Notes: generated from the sequence alone by a model not told the origin. Positions 43,984 to 52,215 are shown, counted from the stretch's first letter. The stretch: 64,000 bases of DNA from GCA-003244245 sp050699515 (GCA_050699515.1 JBOHFF010000136.1:28666-92665); one strand, 5' to 3'. Translations and numbers: made by a program.

Positions 43984-44304
43984 CCCCACCGAGCAGCACC
44001 ACACCGCGACGAGCACATCGGCCGCCAAGGCGTGTGACGGTGCTCGCCCGAGAGGATAGTTCCGGCTGGTTCTCAGGTCGCTTAACACATCCGTACGCCC
44101 TCCGGGGTCTGGGGGGGAGACCCGGGCTACCGCAGCGCGGAACACCGCCGCTGATCACAGCTGTCCGGGTATGGCTGTCCGGGTATGGCTGTCCGGACGG
44201 CTGCTGGTCCAACCATGTCAGAGCCTATCCGTCACCCGAGGATGTCCGCGAGTTCCGATCGAGGGAACGTGCAACCAGACGCCAGCCCGGCCTTGGCTAC
44301 GGGC
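43984..44304. other. Gap with a 14-base tandem repeat
   Basis: CTGTCCGGGTATGG is repeated perfectly at 44161-44174 and 44175-44188, with a third partial copy to ~44200. No gene is recognised in the 320-base interval, which should hold the promoter of the leftward hypothetical gene. Confidence 0.5.
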
Positions 44305-45012
44305 TCAGGAACGGCTGGTGGTCTCGACCAGCTCGGCGGCCACCACCCGCAGTTTGATGTTGCGGCGCTGCGAGATGGCCCGCAGGGCAGCGAAGGCCTG
44401 CTCGAGGGTACCGCGTTGCTGGGCCATCACGATGCCGATGGCCTGGTCGATGACTGATCGGGAGGACAACGCGATCCGGAGGTGATCAGACAGGGTCACC
44501 TCGTCGTAATGGCGCAGCGCCGCGGTCATCGCGATCGCCGCCTGACCGGCCAGCAGCTCGGCCAACTGCCGGTCCAGGGCGCTGAAGGCGTTCGCGGTGC
44601 GCACGTAGAGGTTGAGCACCCCGACGGGTTTGCCGGCCACGATCAACGGCACCGAGTACACACCCAGGACCCCGTGCCCCATGGCGATCGTGGGGTAGCT
44701 CTCCCAGCGCGACTCGCTACCCAGATCCGGGGCGTCGACGACCTCCCCACTCGCCAATGCCTGCAGACATGGTCCGGTGTCGAGCTCGTATTGCTGTTCG
44801 TCGAGTTGGATAGCCAGCTCGTCGGCCGCCGCCACGGTGAACACCCGGTCCTGGTCGGCCAGGGTGATCCCGCACGTCACCGCCGACTCCACAGTGCGCA
44901 CCGCCAACTCCGCAACGCCCTGCACCAGCTCGGTGAAGGACTCAGTGGCCAGCAACAACCCCGCCAGCTCAGACAGCGCCGGGCTCAGGAAGGGAGAAGC
45001 CTCCTCGGACAC
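44305..45012 (-). CDS. GAF-ANTAR transcription antitermination regulator
   Basis: A 235-residue protein. Residues ~10-160 form a GAF domain (TVESAVTCGITLADQDRVFT ... YSVPLIVAGKPVGVLNLYV). The C-terminal ANTAR domain is LSDHLRIALSSRSVIDQAIG then IVMAQQRGTLEQAFAALRAI. ANTAR binds paired RNA hairpins to prevent termination; GAF domains sense small molecules. The GTG start at 45012 fits the GAF boundary. The 196 bases upstream (45013-45208) hold no recognised gene. Confidence 0.88.
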   Translation of the reverse strand: MSEEASPFLSPALSELAGLLLATESFTELVQGVAELAVRTVESAVTCGITLADQDRVFTVAAADELAIQLDEQQYELDTGPCLQALASGEVVDAPDLGSESRWESYPTIAMGHGVLGVYSVPLIVAGKPVGVLNLYVRTANAFSALDRQLAELLAGQAAIAMTAALRHYDEVTLSDHLRIALSSRSVIDQAIGIVMAQQRGTLEQAFAALRAISQRRNIKLRVVAAELVETTSRS

Positions 45013-45208
45013 CTGCGTCGACCCGACCCGCCGTGGCCACGATGTGGGGCCCGGCGTGATAACTCACTCGCCAAGAACGGCGAAGGGGCAAGACCGCATC
45101 GCGAGGACGCTCTCAGTGGTCACCAGTGTGGCATGCCGTCGACTCCCGACGAACTTCCGGTCGCGACCTGAAGTCTTGGCCTCCGGGCCGGTCAGCCAGA
45201 CGCGTTCT

Positions 45209-45613
45209 CTATAGGACGATGATGCTCAACGTGTAGTCGGAGACCGGTGGTTCGGTGCCGGGCCGGGCGACGGCCTTGAAGGTGCCGGCCGCTGTCTGGT
45301 ACGCGTTGGTTCCACCAGTGATAGCACCTTCCCCGCTGCGGGTCGTGAGGCTGTACGGCATCGTGAAGGTGAGCTGACCTTGGGGTAAAAACAGCGTGCC
45401 GGTGCATTGCCTGTCGGTGGCGTTGACAGCGACGCAGAAGATCTCGTCGTGGCCAATCTTCTCCTTGTCATCGGCATCGAACAGGTCGTCGATGATGGTG
45501 GCGATGTCGGCCGCCGAATTCCCCTGGGGTGGATTGTCGACACGATTGAACGAAGTTGGGCGCACGACCAGCCGGAGGATCGTCGTGGTCCGGCTGTAGT
45601 TGTCTTGGCTCAT
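45209..45613 (-). CDS. Allene-oxide-cyclase-barrel-like protein
   Basis: A 134-residue protein: TTILRLVVRPTSFNRVDNPP, CVAVNATDRQCTGTLFLPQG, QLTFTMPYSLTTRSGEGAIT, GGTNAYQTAAGTFKAVARPG. The G-x-x-x-F-L-P-x-G and G-G-T-x-x-Y-x-x-A-x-G-x-F pattern is that of the dirigent / allene oxide cyclase barrel. No signal peptide is seen. The bacterial role is unknown. I chose ATG 45613 (GGAG upstream) over ATG 45625. Confidence 0.6.
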   Translation of the reverse strand: MSQDNYSRTTTILRLVVRPTSFNRVDNPPQGNSAADIATIIDDLFDADDKEKIGHDEIFCVAVNATDRQCTGTLFLPQGQLTFTMPYSLTTRSGEGAITGGTNAYQTAAGTFKAVARPGTEPPVSDYTLSIIVL

Positions 45614-45890
45614 GAGGCTCCGCATCCTTTTCGAATAGTGACGTGCGTCTAATTTTGCGATAGAAGATCGCGTTCGATCAGCCCACCTCGTCGGCTCCTG
45701 CTCGGGTTGATCATGCCGATGCCAGCGGCGTGAGGCAAGCCGGCCGCGGTGTGCGTTCGGCTGATCGTCATGCTGGCGGGTCGCCGCATCGCTGTGCGAC
45801 CGGAATGTCCGCCCGGTGGGATGGCGTCGCTAGGCTTCAGCGCGTGGTATTGCTGAGCACGAGCTCGTGGCACCCGATGAGGACTGCCCG

Positions 45891-47177
45891 GTGAAGATCG
45901 ACAACTCCCCGCCAAGGGGTACCCGTGACCTGCTGCCCGACAGCGCGGCGATGCGCGACCACGTGCTGGCCACGATCTCGGAGATCTACCACCGGTTCGG
46001 CTACCAGCGCATCGAGACCCCCGCGCTGGAAGACCTCCAGCGACTGACCAGCGGCCAGGGCGGCGAGAACGAGAAACTGATCTTCCAGGTGCTCCGGCGC
46101 GGGTTGCCGGCCCGCATCGAGGCCGGCACCGAGGTGAGCGAATTGACCGACCTCGGTCTGCGATTCGACCTGACCGTGCCGCTGACCCGGTTCTACGGCC
46201 ATCACCACAGCCAGCTGCCCCTGCCGTTCCGGTCCTTCCAGTTCGGACCGGTCTGGCGCGCCGAACGGCCGCAAAAGGGTCGTTACCGGCAGTTCTACCA
46301 GTGCGATATCGACATCATCGGTGAGATGTCGGTGCTCGCTGAAGTGGAGCTGATCGAGGCCACTACGGCGGCGCTGGCGGCTGTGGGGCTCGCCGGCACC
46401 ACCGTCCGGCTCTCTGACCGGCGGTTCCTGTCCGCCCTGGCGGAAGGCGCCGCCCTGCCCCCGGAGAGCTGGCCGGCGTTCTTCATCGGCCTGGACAAAC
46501 TCGACAAGATCGGGTGGGACGGCGTGCGGCGCGAGCTGGTCGAGGACCGGGGACTGCCGGCGACCGCGATCGACAGCGCGCTGACCCGGGTGCACGACCT
46601 CACCGAGCTGCCCCAAGACAAGATCCTTGACGGGGTGGCCGACATCGTGCCCACACTGACTGAGGACGTCCTGCAGGATCTGGCCACCACCACCGGCGCA
46701 CTGGCCGAGCTCACCACCACCGCCGAGATGGCCTGGGAGTTCGACCCCACGCTGGTCCGCGGCATGGGCTACTACACCGGGCAGATCTTCGAGATCGTCC
46801 ACCCGGACTTCCCCTCCTCGCTGGCCGGCGGTGGTCGATACGACAAGCTGGTCGGCCGTGCACTGGGCAAGGACCTCCCAGCCTGCGGCTTCTCGATCGG
46901 CTTCGAGCGCATCGTCGATCTGCTCGACCGGACCCCGCGTTCCGAGGCCGTCGCGGTGCTCTACGACACCGACGTCACGGTGAGCCGAGCCCTGGCCACC
47001 GCCCGGGGCCTGCGCGCCGGCGGGCAACGGGTCGCCGTCATCGGGCGCAGCGGCAAGTTCGGGGCCCAACTGACCCGCCTGGAAAGCTGGGGATTCACCG
47101 CGCTGGTGCACCTGCGGGCCGACGATGACTCCACCGCGGCGCCGCTGATCCGCCCACTCACCGAGACTCGCCCCTGA
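45891..47177 (+). CDS. hisS: Histidyl-tRNA synthetase
   Basis: A 428-residue class II aminoacyl-tRNA synthetase. It has PPRGTRDLLP near the start, motif 2 FRSFQFGPVWRAERPQKGRY followed by RQFYQCDIDIIGE, the histidine A-loop region VRGMGYYTGQIFEIVHP, and motif 3 LPACGFSIGFERIV, followed by the anticodon-binding domain. The GTG at 45891 has GAGGA eight bases upstream, so it is preferred over the open GTG at 45867. Essential for charging tRNA-His. Confidence 0.95.
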   Translation: MKIDNSPPRGTRDLLPDSAAMRDHVLATISEIYHRFGYQRIETPALEDLQRLTSGQGGENEKLIFQVLRRGLPARIEAGTEVSELTDLGLRFDLTVPLTRFYGHHHSQLPLPFRSFQFGPVWRAERPQKGRYRQFYQCDIDIIGEMSVLAEVELIEATTAALAAVGLAGTTVRLSDRRFLSALAEGAALPPESWPAFFIGLDKLDKIGWDGVRRELVEDRGLPATAIDSALTRVHDLTELPQDKILDGVADIVPTLTEDVLQDLATTTGALAELTTTAEMAWEFDPTLVRGMGYYTGQIFEIVHPDFPSSLAGGGRYDKLVGRALGKDLPACGFSIGFERIVDLLDRTPRSEAVAVLYDTDVTVSRALATARGLRAGGQRVAVIGRSGKFGAQLTRLESWGFTALVHLRADDDSTAAPLIRPLTETRP

Positions 47178-47243
47178 CCGCGTACCGGCGACGACGGTAC
47201 GTGTGCGAGTATCGCTCTCAGTGTCCGGGCTCGGGAGTCACAT

Positions 47244-47993
47244 GTGATCACATCCGCACAACGCAGCCGGTACGACTGGCCGTGGCGGGGCGGTCCCGCC
47301 TTCGTCACCCCGGACAGCTCCCACGTGGTGTTGTACGGCACCGGGTTGGACACCTCCCGGCCGTGGTCGTGCAACTTCGTCGCGCTCGTGCGGGGTGCCC
47401 GGCGGACCTTCACCGTGACCGAGGCCGGCGCCTTCGACTGGCACTGCACCTACACCACCATCCCCGATCGGCTGCTCCGCCAGCCCTACCGAGGCGGTGA
47501 GCTGGTCGTGGCCATCCGGGACGACCCGGGCCGCGATGAGCCCGCCGACTACCGGGCCGCCTGGAAAGGGCAGTGGTTCGAGCTGCACACCAGGGCCTGC
47601 GGTTCCCCCGAGGGCATCACGACGGTCTTCGACGCGTTCCGGTTGACCGACACCCCGCTGGGGATGCTGGCGCAGCCGCGCAGCGCCGGGCAGGCTCGGC
47701 TGGAGCCAGTGCGGGTGGCCAAGGAGGTACCCGGGATCGGTTACCTGTCGATCGAGCGTCCCGGGACCGGCCCGGTCGTCATCCCGGGCTTCCGGGGCCA
47801 TCCGACCCGGCACGGAGAGCTGTGGCGCCAACCGCTCGGGGCCGGCGCGCAGGGCCGGTCCCGGCCGGACGCACTGATCCTCGCCACCCCCACCGCGATC
47901 AGCCGGTTGCTCCCCGGACCTGCCGACACCGCGGACCCGCGCGAGGCACTAGCGTTGCTCCAAGAATTGAACGTGACTTGGGAGCCCGCATGA
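47244..47993 (+). CDS. Hypothetical first gene of the MauE/MauD-like operon
   Basis: A 249-residue protein with no recognised family. It starts (GTG) ITSAQRSRYDWPWRGGPAFV and contains two Cys in beta-rich context (WSCNFVALV, FDWHCTYTTIP) and HTRACGSPEGITT. No signal peptide or membrane helix is seen. The stop overlaps the start of the MauE-like gene (ATGA), so it belongs to that operon. It may be a cytoplasmic partner of the exported Cys-rich protein. Confidence 0.6.
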   Translation: MITSAQRSRYDWPWRGGPAFVTPDSSHVVLYGTGLDTSRPWSCNFVALVRGARRTFTVTEAGAFDWHCTYTTIPDRLLRQPYRGGELVVAIRDDPGRDEPADYRAAWKGQWFELHTRACGSPEGITTVFDAFRLTDTPLGMLAQPRSAGQARLEPVRVAKEVPGIGYLSIERPGTGPVVIPGFRGHPTRHGELWRQPLGAGAQGRSRPDALILATPTAISRLLPGPADTADPREALALLQELNVTWEPA

Positions 47994-48481
47994 TCCTGCT
48001 CGGAGTGCCGGTGCTCGCGGGTGCGTTCCTGCTGGTCGAAGCCGGACTCGAGCACCTGCGGACACCCCGGTATCTGGCTCGCGCGGCCGGCACCAGCATC
48101 GCGACGGCCCGGGGCATCGCGGCGGTGGAGCTGGTGATCGGGGTGCCCTCGGTCGCTGCGGTGATCTTCGGTGTCGCCGAGCTGCGCTGGGCGCTGGCCG
48201 CCCAGACCGCGATCTACCTGGCCTTCGCCGCGCACCTGTGGTGGCGCCACCACCGTGGGGACCAGTCCGATTGCGGTTGCAACCGGATGGGCACCCAGGT
48301 CGGGCCGGGCTCGATCGGTCGAGCCGTGGTACTGGCGATCGCCACGCTGGCCGCGACAGCGCTGTACCCGGCGACTTCACTGCCCGGCGGCGGGATCACG
48401 ATCCTGCTGGTGGCCTGCGCGCTCGTCCTGGCGGTGCTGCTCTACACCCTCCCGGCGGCCGTCGACGGGCGGGCCGCGTGA
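47990..48481 (+). CDS. MauE-like membrane protein
   Basis: A 163-residue membrane protein with four hydrophobic segments and a C-x-C motif in a loop (HRGDQSDCGCNRMG, ~residues 90-103). This layout matches the MauE/DoxX-like redox-associated membrane proteins that, with MauD, help form disulfides in the small subunit of methylamine dehydrogenase. It overlaps both neighbours by 4 bases. Confidence 0.75.
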   Translation: MILLGVPVLAGAFLLVEAGLEHLRTPRYLARAAGTSIATARGIAAVELVIGVPSVAAVIFGVAELRWALAAQTAIYLAFAAHLWWRHHRGDQSDCGCNRMGTQVGPGSIGRAVVLAIATLAATALYPATSLPGGGITILLVACALVLAVLLYTLPAAVDGRAA

Positions 48482-49011
48482 GCGTGCTGGCCGCCGCGGT
48501 GACGCTGGCGTGGGGCTGCCTGACCGTGTTGACGCTGGCGATGGCCGGGATGTTGCGGCAGCTCCGCGAGTTGCAGACCGAGGTTGTCCAGCTGCGAGCC
48601 GAGCAGGGGAGGCAGCCGTGGCGGGCCACCACCGGTCGCCGGGTTCCACAGCTTGCCGGAGAAGGAGACTTGGTGTTGCTGGTGCTCGATCCCGGGTGCG
48701 GCCTGTGCGACGCGGTGCACGAGCCGTTCACCCGGCTCGCCGCCGGGCAGCCGGGGACCCGGTTCGAGGTGCTGTCCCCACGCGCCAGCCGAGCTGGACA
48801 ACACTGGGGTGGCGCGCCGAGCATCCCGTCCCGGATCGACCCCGACCTCATCGCCGAGCTCGAGCTGCCTTGGGCGCCGGCCCTGCTGCACGTCGCCGAG
48901 GACGGGACGGTGCTCGCCGGGCGGCCGATCACCTCCTCCGAGCGGATCAGCGAGCAGGTGGCGGGCCTGGTCAACGGCGCTCAGACGATGCTCCGGCAAG
49001 GAACGCAATGA
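48478..49011 (+). CDS. MauD-like membrane-anchored thioredoxin-fold protein
   Basis: A 177-residue protein with an N-terminal membrane anchor (~3-25), a short coiled stretch (LRQLRELQTEVVQLRAEQ), then a thioredoxin-like domain with DPGCGLCDAVHEPF, whose CxxC (CGLC) is the active site, and LPWAPALLHVAEDG containing a cis-Pro-like turn. The role is inferred as thiol-disulfide exchange outside the membrane for the next gene product. GTG overlaps the MauE-like stop. Confidence 0.75.
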   Translation: MSVLAAAVTLAWGCLTVLTLAMAGMLRQLRELQTEVVQLRAEQGRQPWRATTGRRVPQLAGEGDLVLLVLDPGCGLCDAVHEPFTRLAAGQPGTRFEVLSPRASRAGQHWGGAPSIPSRIDPDLIAELELPWAPALLHVAEDGTVLAGRPITSSERISEQVAGLVNGAQTMLRQGTQ

Positions 49012-49517
49012 TTCAGGATGACATTCCCCGGCTCGATACGCCCGGTGCTGATCCGCGCCCGCGAGTCGTGCAGTTCCGGGAGAGCGGGGCGGGAATGCCC
49101 CGGCGCGGGTTCCTGGCCATCGTGGGCACCGCTGCCATGACCCTCGGCCTCACCGTGCTGGGCTGGATCCCGCTGGCCCGCGTGGCCAGAGCCGAGCAGG
49201 GTAGCGAGTACCCCGACTGCGGGCGCTACGCCGACGGTCCAGGCGGGCCGATTTGCTACGGTGCTCCCTACTCACCGTCCTACTGCGGCCCGGATCAGTG
49301 GTTCAAGAACGGCTGTTACGGGAAGTGGAACGAGGGCTTGGACTGCTACCAGCCGGCCGCGATCTGCCGGGCCGGGGAGGAGTCCATGGAGGGCTGGCGC
49401 TGGAACGCCGACGGCGTCACCTACCGCTGCGCGGACGGCCAGATCCACTACAGCGGGGCCCCCAACCTGGAACAGGTGATTTGCAACGCGCCGCTGGACG
49501 AGCCGCCCGCGCGATGA
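49008..49517 (+). CDS. Tat-exported eight-cysteine protein
   Basis: A 169-residue protein. A twin-arginine signal (MPRRGFLAIVGTAAMTLGLT, ~30-49) ends near ARVARAEQ. The mature ~105 residues hold eight Cys (YPDCG, ICYG, SYCGP, NGCYG, LDCYQ, AICRA, YRCAD, VICNA) and four Trp. Position after MauE and MauD analogues mirrors the methylamine dehydrogenase small subunit, but the sequence does not match it and no heavy-chain gene is present. It may be a small disulfide-rich protein, perhaps with a Trp-derived cofactor; that is speculation. Confidence 0.7.
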   Translation: MIQDDIPRLDTPGADPRPRVVQFRESGAGMPRRGFLAIVGTAAMTLGLTVLGWIPLARVARAEQGSEYPDCGRYADGPGGPICYGAPYSPSYCGPDQWFKNGCYGKWNEGLDCYQPAAICRAGEESMEGWRWNADGVTYRCADGQIHYSGAPNLEQVICNAPLDEPPAR

Positions 49518-49672
49518 TCCACAGTCTGCGGCGAGCCGTGTCCGGTCCGGTGCTGATGGTCACCGTGCTGGCGGTGCTCGCGGTGGCTGCACCGGTGCCG
49601 CGGGAGGGCACCGTGCTGGCCTGGTTGCTGCTCGGACTGGCCGCGGGCTACGCACTGTCCGGCTCGGCATGA
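49514..49672 (+). CDS. Small membrane protein (52 residues)
   Basis: It starts MIHSLRRAVSGPVLMVTVLA and has two hydrophobic segments (~13-27 and 35-48). It overlaps the upstream gene by 4 bases. The reading frame resumes after its TGA into a longer membrane-protein frame, so the two may be parts of a single gene split by a nonsense codon, or coupled genes. Confidence 0.55.
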   Translation: MIHSLRRAVSGPVLMVTVLAVLAVAAPVPREGTVLAWLLLGLAAGYALSGSA

Positions 49673-49690
49673 AGCACCAACTCGGCACAT

Positions 49691-50236
49691 CTGCTGAGCT
49701 CGCCGGTCTGGCGGGATGCGTCACGACGGTATTTCACCGCCGGCCTCGTCGCCGGGGCCCTCGCCATCAGCGCGCTCGCGGTGGCTCTGGGCAGCCTGGT
49801 CCGTCCGGTGCTGCCGGCCGCCGTGCGGGTGGGTCTGGTCATCGCGCTAGCGATGTTCGTCGTCGCCGGTGAGTGCGGGTTGCACCGCGTGACGCTGCCC
49901 CACCGGCGCGCCCAGGTACCCTCGACGGTGATCGCATCCGGTGGTGACGCGGGGGCGCTGCGGTTCGGTTTCGAGATGGGCGCCGGGGTGCGCACTCACA
50001 TGCCGAGCAACCTGCCCTACCTGCCGCTGACAGCGGTGCTGCTGTTGGGCTCCTGGCCAGCCGCGCTGGTGACCGGGCTCGGTTTCGGGCTGGGTCGGGC
50101 CGCGATGGCGCTGGGCCATCACTACAGCCGGGACGCCACCTGGTGGGACGGCCAGTGGCGGCGCCACCAGCGGCCGCTGCGGATCACCCTGGCGCTGGCC
50201 GCAGCCCTGCTCACCGCCACGATCATCCGCGCCTGA
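49691..50236 (+). CDS. Membrane protein, last gene of the MauE/MauD-like operon
   Basis: About 180 residues with membrane segments near residues 18-38, 42-62, 115-137 and 165-180 (YFTAGLVAGALAISALAVAL; VRVGLVIALAMFVVAGECGL). A soluble loop SNLPYLPLTAVLLLGSWPAA follows. No ATG or GTG begins the conserved-looking part; CTG at 49691 or 49694, or read-through from the preceding frame, are the options. Function is unknown. Confidence 0.55.
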   Translation: MLSSPVWRDASRRYFTAGLVAGALAISALAVALGSLVRPVLPAAVRVGLVIALAMFVVAGECGLHRVTLPHRRAQVPSTVIASGGDAGALRFGFEMGAGVRTHMPSNLPYLPLTAVLLLGSWPAALVTGLGFGLGRAAMALGHHYSRDATWWDGQWRRHQRPLRITLALAAALLTATIIRA

Positions 50237-50305
50237 TCACAACTGATCGGAAGATCGGTGGGACACGATCTGTCGAGTAGCCAAAGAATCAGATCCACCG
50301 TACTA

Positions 50306-50322
50306 TTGCATTATCTTTGCAA
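50306..50322. promoter_or_regulatory. Nur-type operator, near-perfect
   Basis: TTGCAT-TATCT-TTGCAA matches the tTGCaa-N5-ttGCAA box in 11 of 12 bases. It lies 32 bases before the ATG of the Tyr-repeat protein gene, overlapping the expected promoter. Confidence 0.65.
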
Positions 50323-50353
50323 CAGCAGCTAATTCGCATCTACTGGAGGCGTG

Positions 50354-50815
50354 ATGAACCCGTCGCCACCGGCGTCCCCGGACGCCGAGCACACGGTGAC
50401 TGATCGGAACTACGCGGCCATGACCAGGACTGCCTATCGCAGGTATGTCCGGCCGGCTGCGACGCGAGCAGCGGACACCTTCCAGAAGTATGTTCAGCCC
50501 ACCGCGAAACGCATGGTGGTGACCGCCTACGGCAGGTATGTGCGCCCGGCCGCGGTGCGGGCGGCTACGGCTGCCTACCAGAAGTACGTGGCGACACCCA
50601 CCACGACATCGCCGGCCAGACCAACCGATGCCGAACGCGCGGCAATGGCCGCGGCGGAATCAGCCGCCGCCTATCAGAAGTACGCCCCGAGCCCGGCCCC
50701 GCCGGCTAACCCAACGGGAGGCAGCCAAGTGGCGCCCCCCGTCGAGACGGCCAACGGAACCGAAAAGGCATCACCCATTAAGTGGTCCCCCGCCGTAGGT
50801 GATGTCACGGAATAA
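50354..50815 (+). CDS. Tyr/Lys-repeat protein under a Nur-type box
   Basis: A 153-residue protein of low complexity. A degenerate unit recurs: YRRYVRP, FQKYVQP, YGRYVRP, YQKYVATP, YQKYAPSP, each followed by an Ala/Thr/Arg-rich helix (AATRAADT, TAKRMVVTA, AAVRAATAA). The C-terminal third is Pro/Ala-rich. No signal peptide is seen. ATG 50354 has GGAGG four bases upstream. I recognise no family. Repeats with regularly spaced Tyr could bind metal, nucleic acid or a membrane, or be a modified-peptide precursor. It converges on the His-rich ORF. Confidence 0.7.
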   Translation: MNPSPPASPDAEHTVTDRNYAAMTRTAYRRYVRPAATRAADTFQKYVQPTAKRMVVTAYGRYVRPAAVRAATAAYQKYVATPTTTSPARPTDAERAAMAAAESAAAYQKYAPSPAPPANPTGGSQVAPPVETANGTEKASPIKWSPAVGDVTE

Positions 50816-50863
50816 TGTCACCCGAATAGGTGATACGAAGAAATAGACTCACCCCATGAGGAA

Positions 50864-51004
50864 TCAGTGCGCGTGCTCGTGATCCTCTTCGAGGTTCTTC
50901 TCGTGCACGTGCGGGTGGGTGTGCGACTGCCCGTCGTGGCGGTGTTCATGCTCGTGATGGACGTTTTCATGATCATGAAGAGTATGGGTGTGCGTATGCG
51001 TCAC
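50864..51004 (-). CDS. Histidine-rich metal-binding ORF
   Basis: On the minus strand, from GTG 51004 to TGA 50864, 46 codons encode THTHTHTLHDHENVHHEHEH and then RHDGQSHTHPHVHEKNLEED with tail HEHAH: roughly 17 His among 46 residues, alternating with Asp/Glu/Thr. Such tails bind Ni, Zn or Co and occur on nickel chaperones and metal transporters. The frame is open only to a TGA at 51029-51031 and has no ATG or clear ribosome site, so it may be the 3' end of a damaged gene. It is last in the leftward metal-importer operon, after a 174-base gap from the ATPase. Confidence 0.5.
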   Translation of the reverse strand: MTHTHTHTLHDHENVHHEHEHRHDGQSHTHPHVHEKNLEEDHEHAH

Positions 51005-51178
51005 ATCGCTGTGAGTGTGCTCGTGTACTCAAAAAAGAACGTCGCGCAACCACGCCCGATCGCGTTGTCAAATGCATTCGACTGGCAATTGAAGCAATAG
51101 CGTAAACACCTTTCTGTATCCTGTCCGGTAAGTCCATAAAATCCAGCTCGGCAAAGCCGGCTCGTTGGCAGGTTCACC

Positions 51179-52215
51179 TCAGGGCAGGCCCCCGACGAGA
51201 TCCGCCAGCTTGTGATAATCGCTGCTCCGGCCGTCGACCTCGAGCGTCCAGCCGGGACCTGACCGGCACCGCACCGTGATCTCAGCGCGCCGGTCCCCGT
51301 TGCCGTCCGCGACCGCGTAGCCGGCCCGCTCCAGCGCTCGGGTCGCCCACAGCGCGGGCCGGTCATCGCCCACCACATGCACCCTGCCGCGGACCGGGCG
51401 CCGCATCCGCAGACTCCCGGAGTCGGCGTCGAAGTCGACTCCCTCGCCGGCGAAGCAGGGGCTGAAGGATCCGTCGAGGGCGAGGTCCTCGGGGCACCCT
51501 CGATCACCGTGCCGTCGGGGTCGAGCAGCCAGATCCGGTCGGCGGCCCGCAAGGCCAGCTCGAGGTCGTGGGTGGTGCACAGCACCGCCTTACCGGTCTC
51601 GGCCGCCAGGCTGCGCAGCAGCGCGGTGAGCTCGACCCGGCGGGAGACGTCAAGGTAGGCGGTGGGCTCGTCGAGCAGCAGCATGGCGGGTTCCTGAGCC
51701 AGCGCCCGGGCGATCATCACCCGCTGCCGCTCACCGTCGCTGAGCTCGTCGACGTCGCGGTGGGCCAGCGGCTGCGTCCCGGTGATGTCGATCGCCCACT
51801 GCACGATCGCCGCGTCGTTCTCACCCGGCCGCCCGTCCCAGCCCCGATGCGGGTAGCGACCGAGCTCGACGAGGTCGGTCACCGACAGCGCACCGACAGT
51901 CACCCGATCGGTGAGCACCACCCCCAGCCGGCGGGCAAGCTGGCGGGGGCGCAGCCGGGCGATGTCCTCCCCGAACAGGGTCAGCTTCCCACCCAGCGGC
52001 CGCTGCATCCCGGCGAAGGTGCGCAGCAAGGTCGACTTGCCCGAGCCGTTGGGACCCAACAAGCAGGTGAACGAGCCCGAGGTCAACTCGAGATCGAGGC
52101 CGTCGAGGACCGCGGTGCACCGGCGCCCGGAGCGGTAGCCGACGCTCAGCCCCTCCGCGACGCAGACAGGCTCGCCAGCTCGGATAGTCCCAGCTCGCAT
52201 GGTCCCAGCTCGCAT
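51179..52215 (-). CDS. FecE-type ABC transporter ATP-binding protein with a frameshift
   Basis: An importer ATPase with C-terminal extension. Walker A GPNGSGKST, signature LSDGERQRV (Asp for the usual Gly/Gln position), Walker B LLLDEPTAYLD and switch CTTHDLE. After ...DGTVIEGAP the coding sense moves to another frame, which continues PEDLALDGSFSPCFAGEGVD ... DYHKLADLVGGLP; a base seems missing in the GGGG run at 51491-51494. The extension after residue ~240 (RGRVHVVGDDRPALWATRAL) is longer than in most FecE proteins. It couples to the permease; the start lies in a 15-base tandem repeat. Confidence 0.82.

Noticed and set aside
45837..47111. Long minus-strand frame opposite hisS
   Set aside because: It is fully antisense to an essential, clearly conserved synthetase gene and has no motif of its own.
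49008..49517. Methylamine dehydrogenase light chain (MauA)
   Set aside because: Cys spacing and the regions around the cofactor Trp residues do not match known MauA, there are fewer Cys, and no MauB gene is present.
51000..51060. Ribosomal slippage on the TTTTTT run that would append the His-rich tail to the importer ATPase
   Set aside because: A -1 shift at the run meets TGA at once and a +1 shift enters a non-His frame; in addition the true ATPase C-terminus ends at 51179 in another frame.
50867..51100. A plus-strand ORF rich in Val, Met and Leu that could be read as a small membrane protein
   Set aside because: It is the complement of the His-rich frame; His codons (CAC/CAT) read backwards as GTG/ATG, which explains its Val/Met-rich composition.
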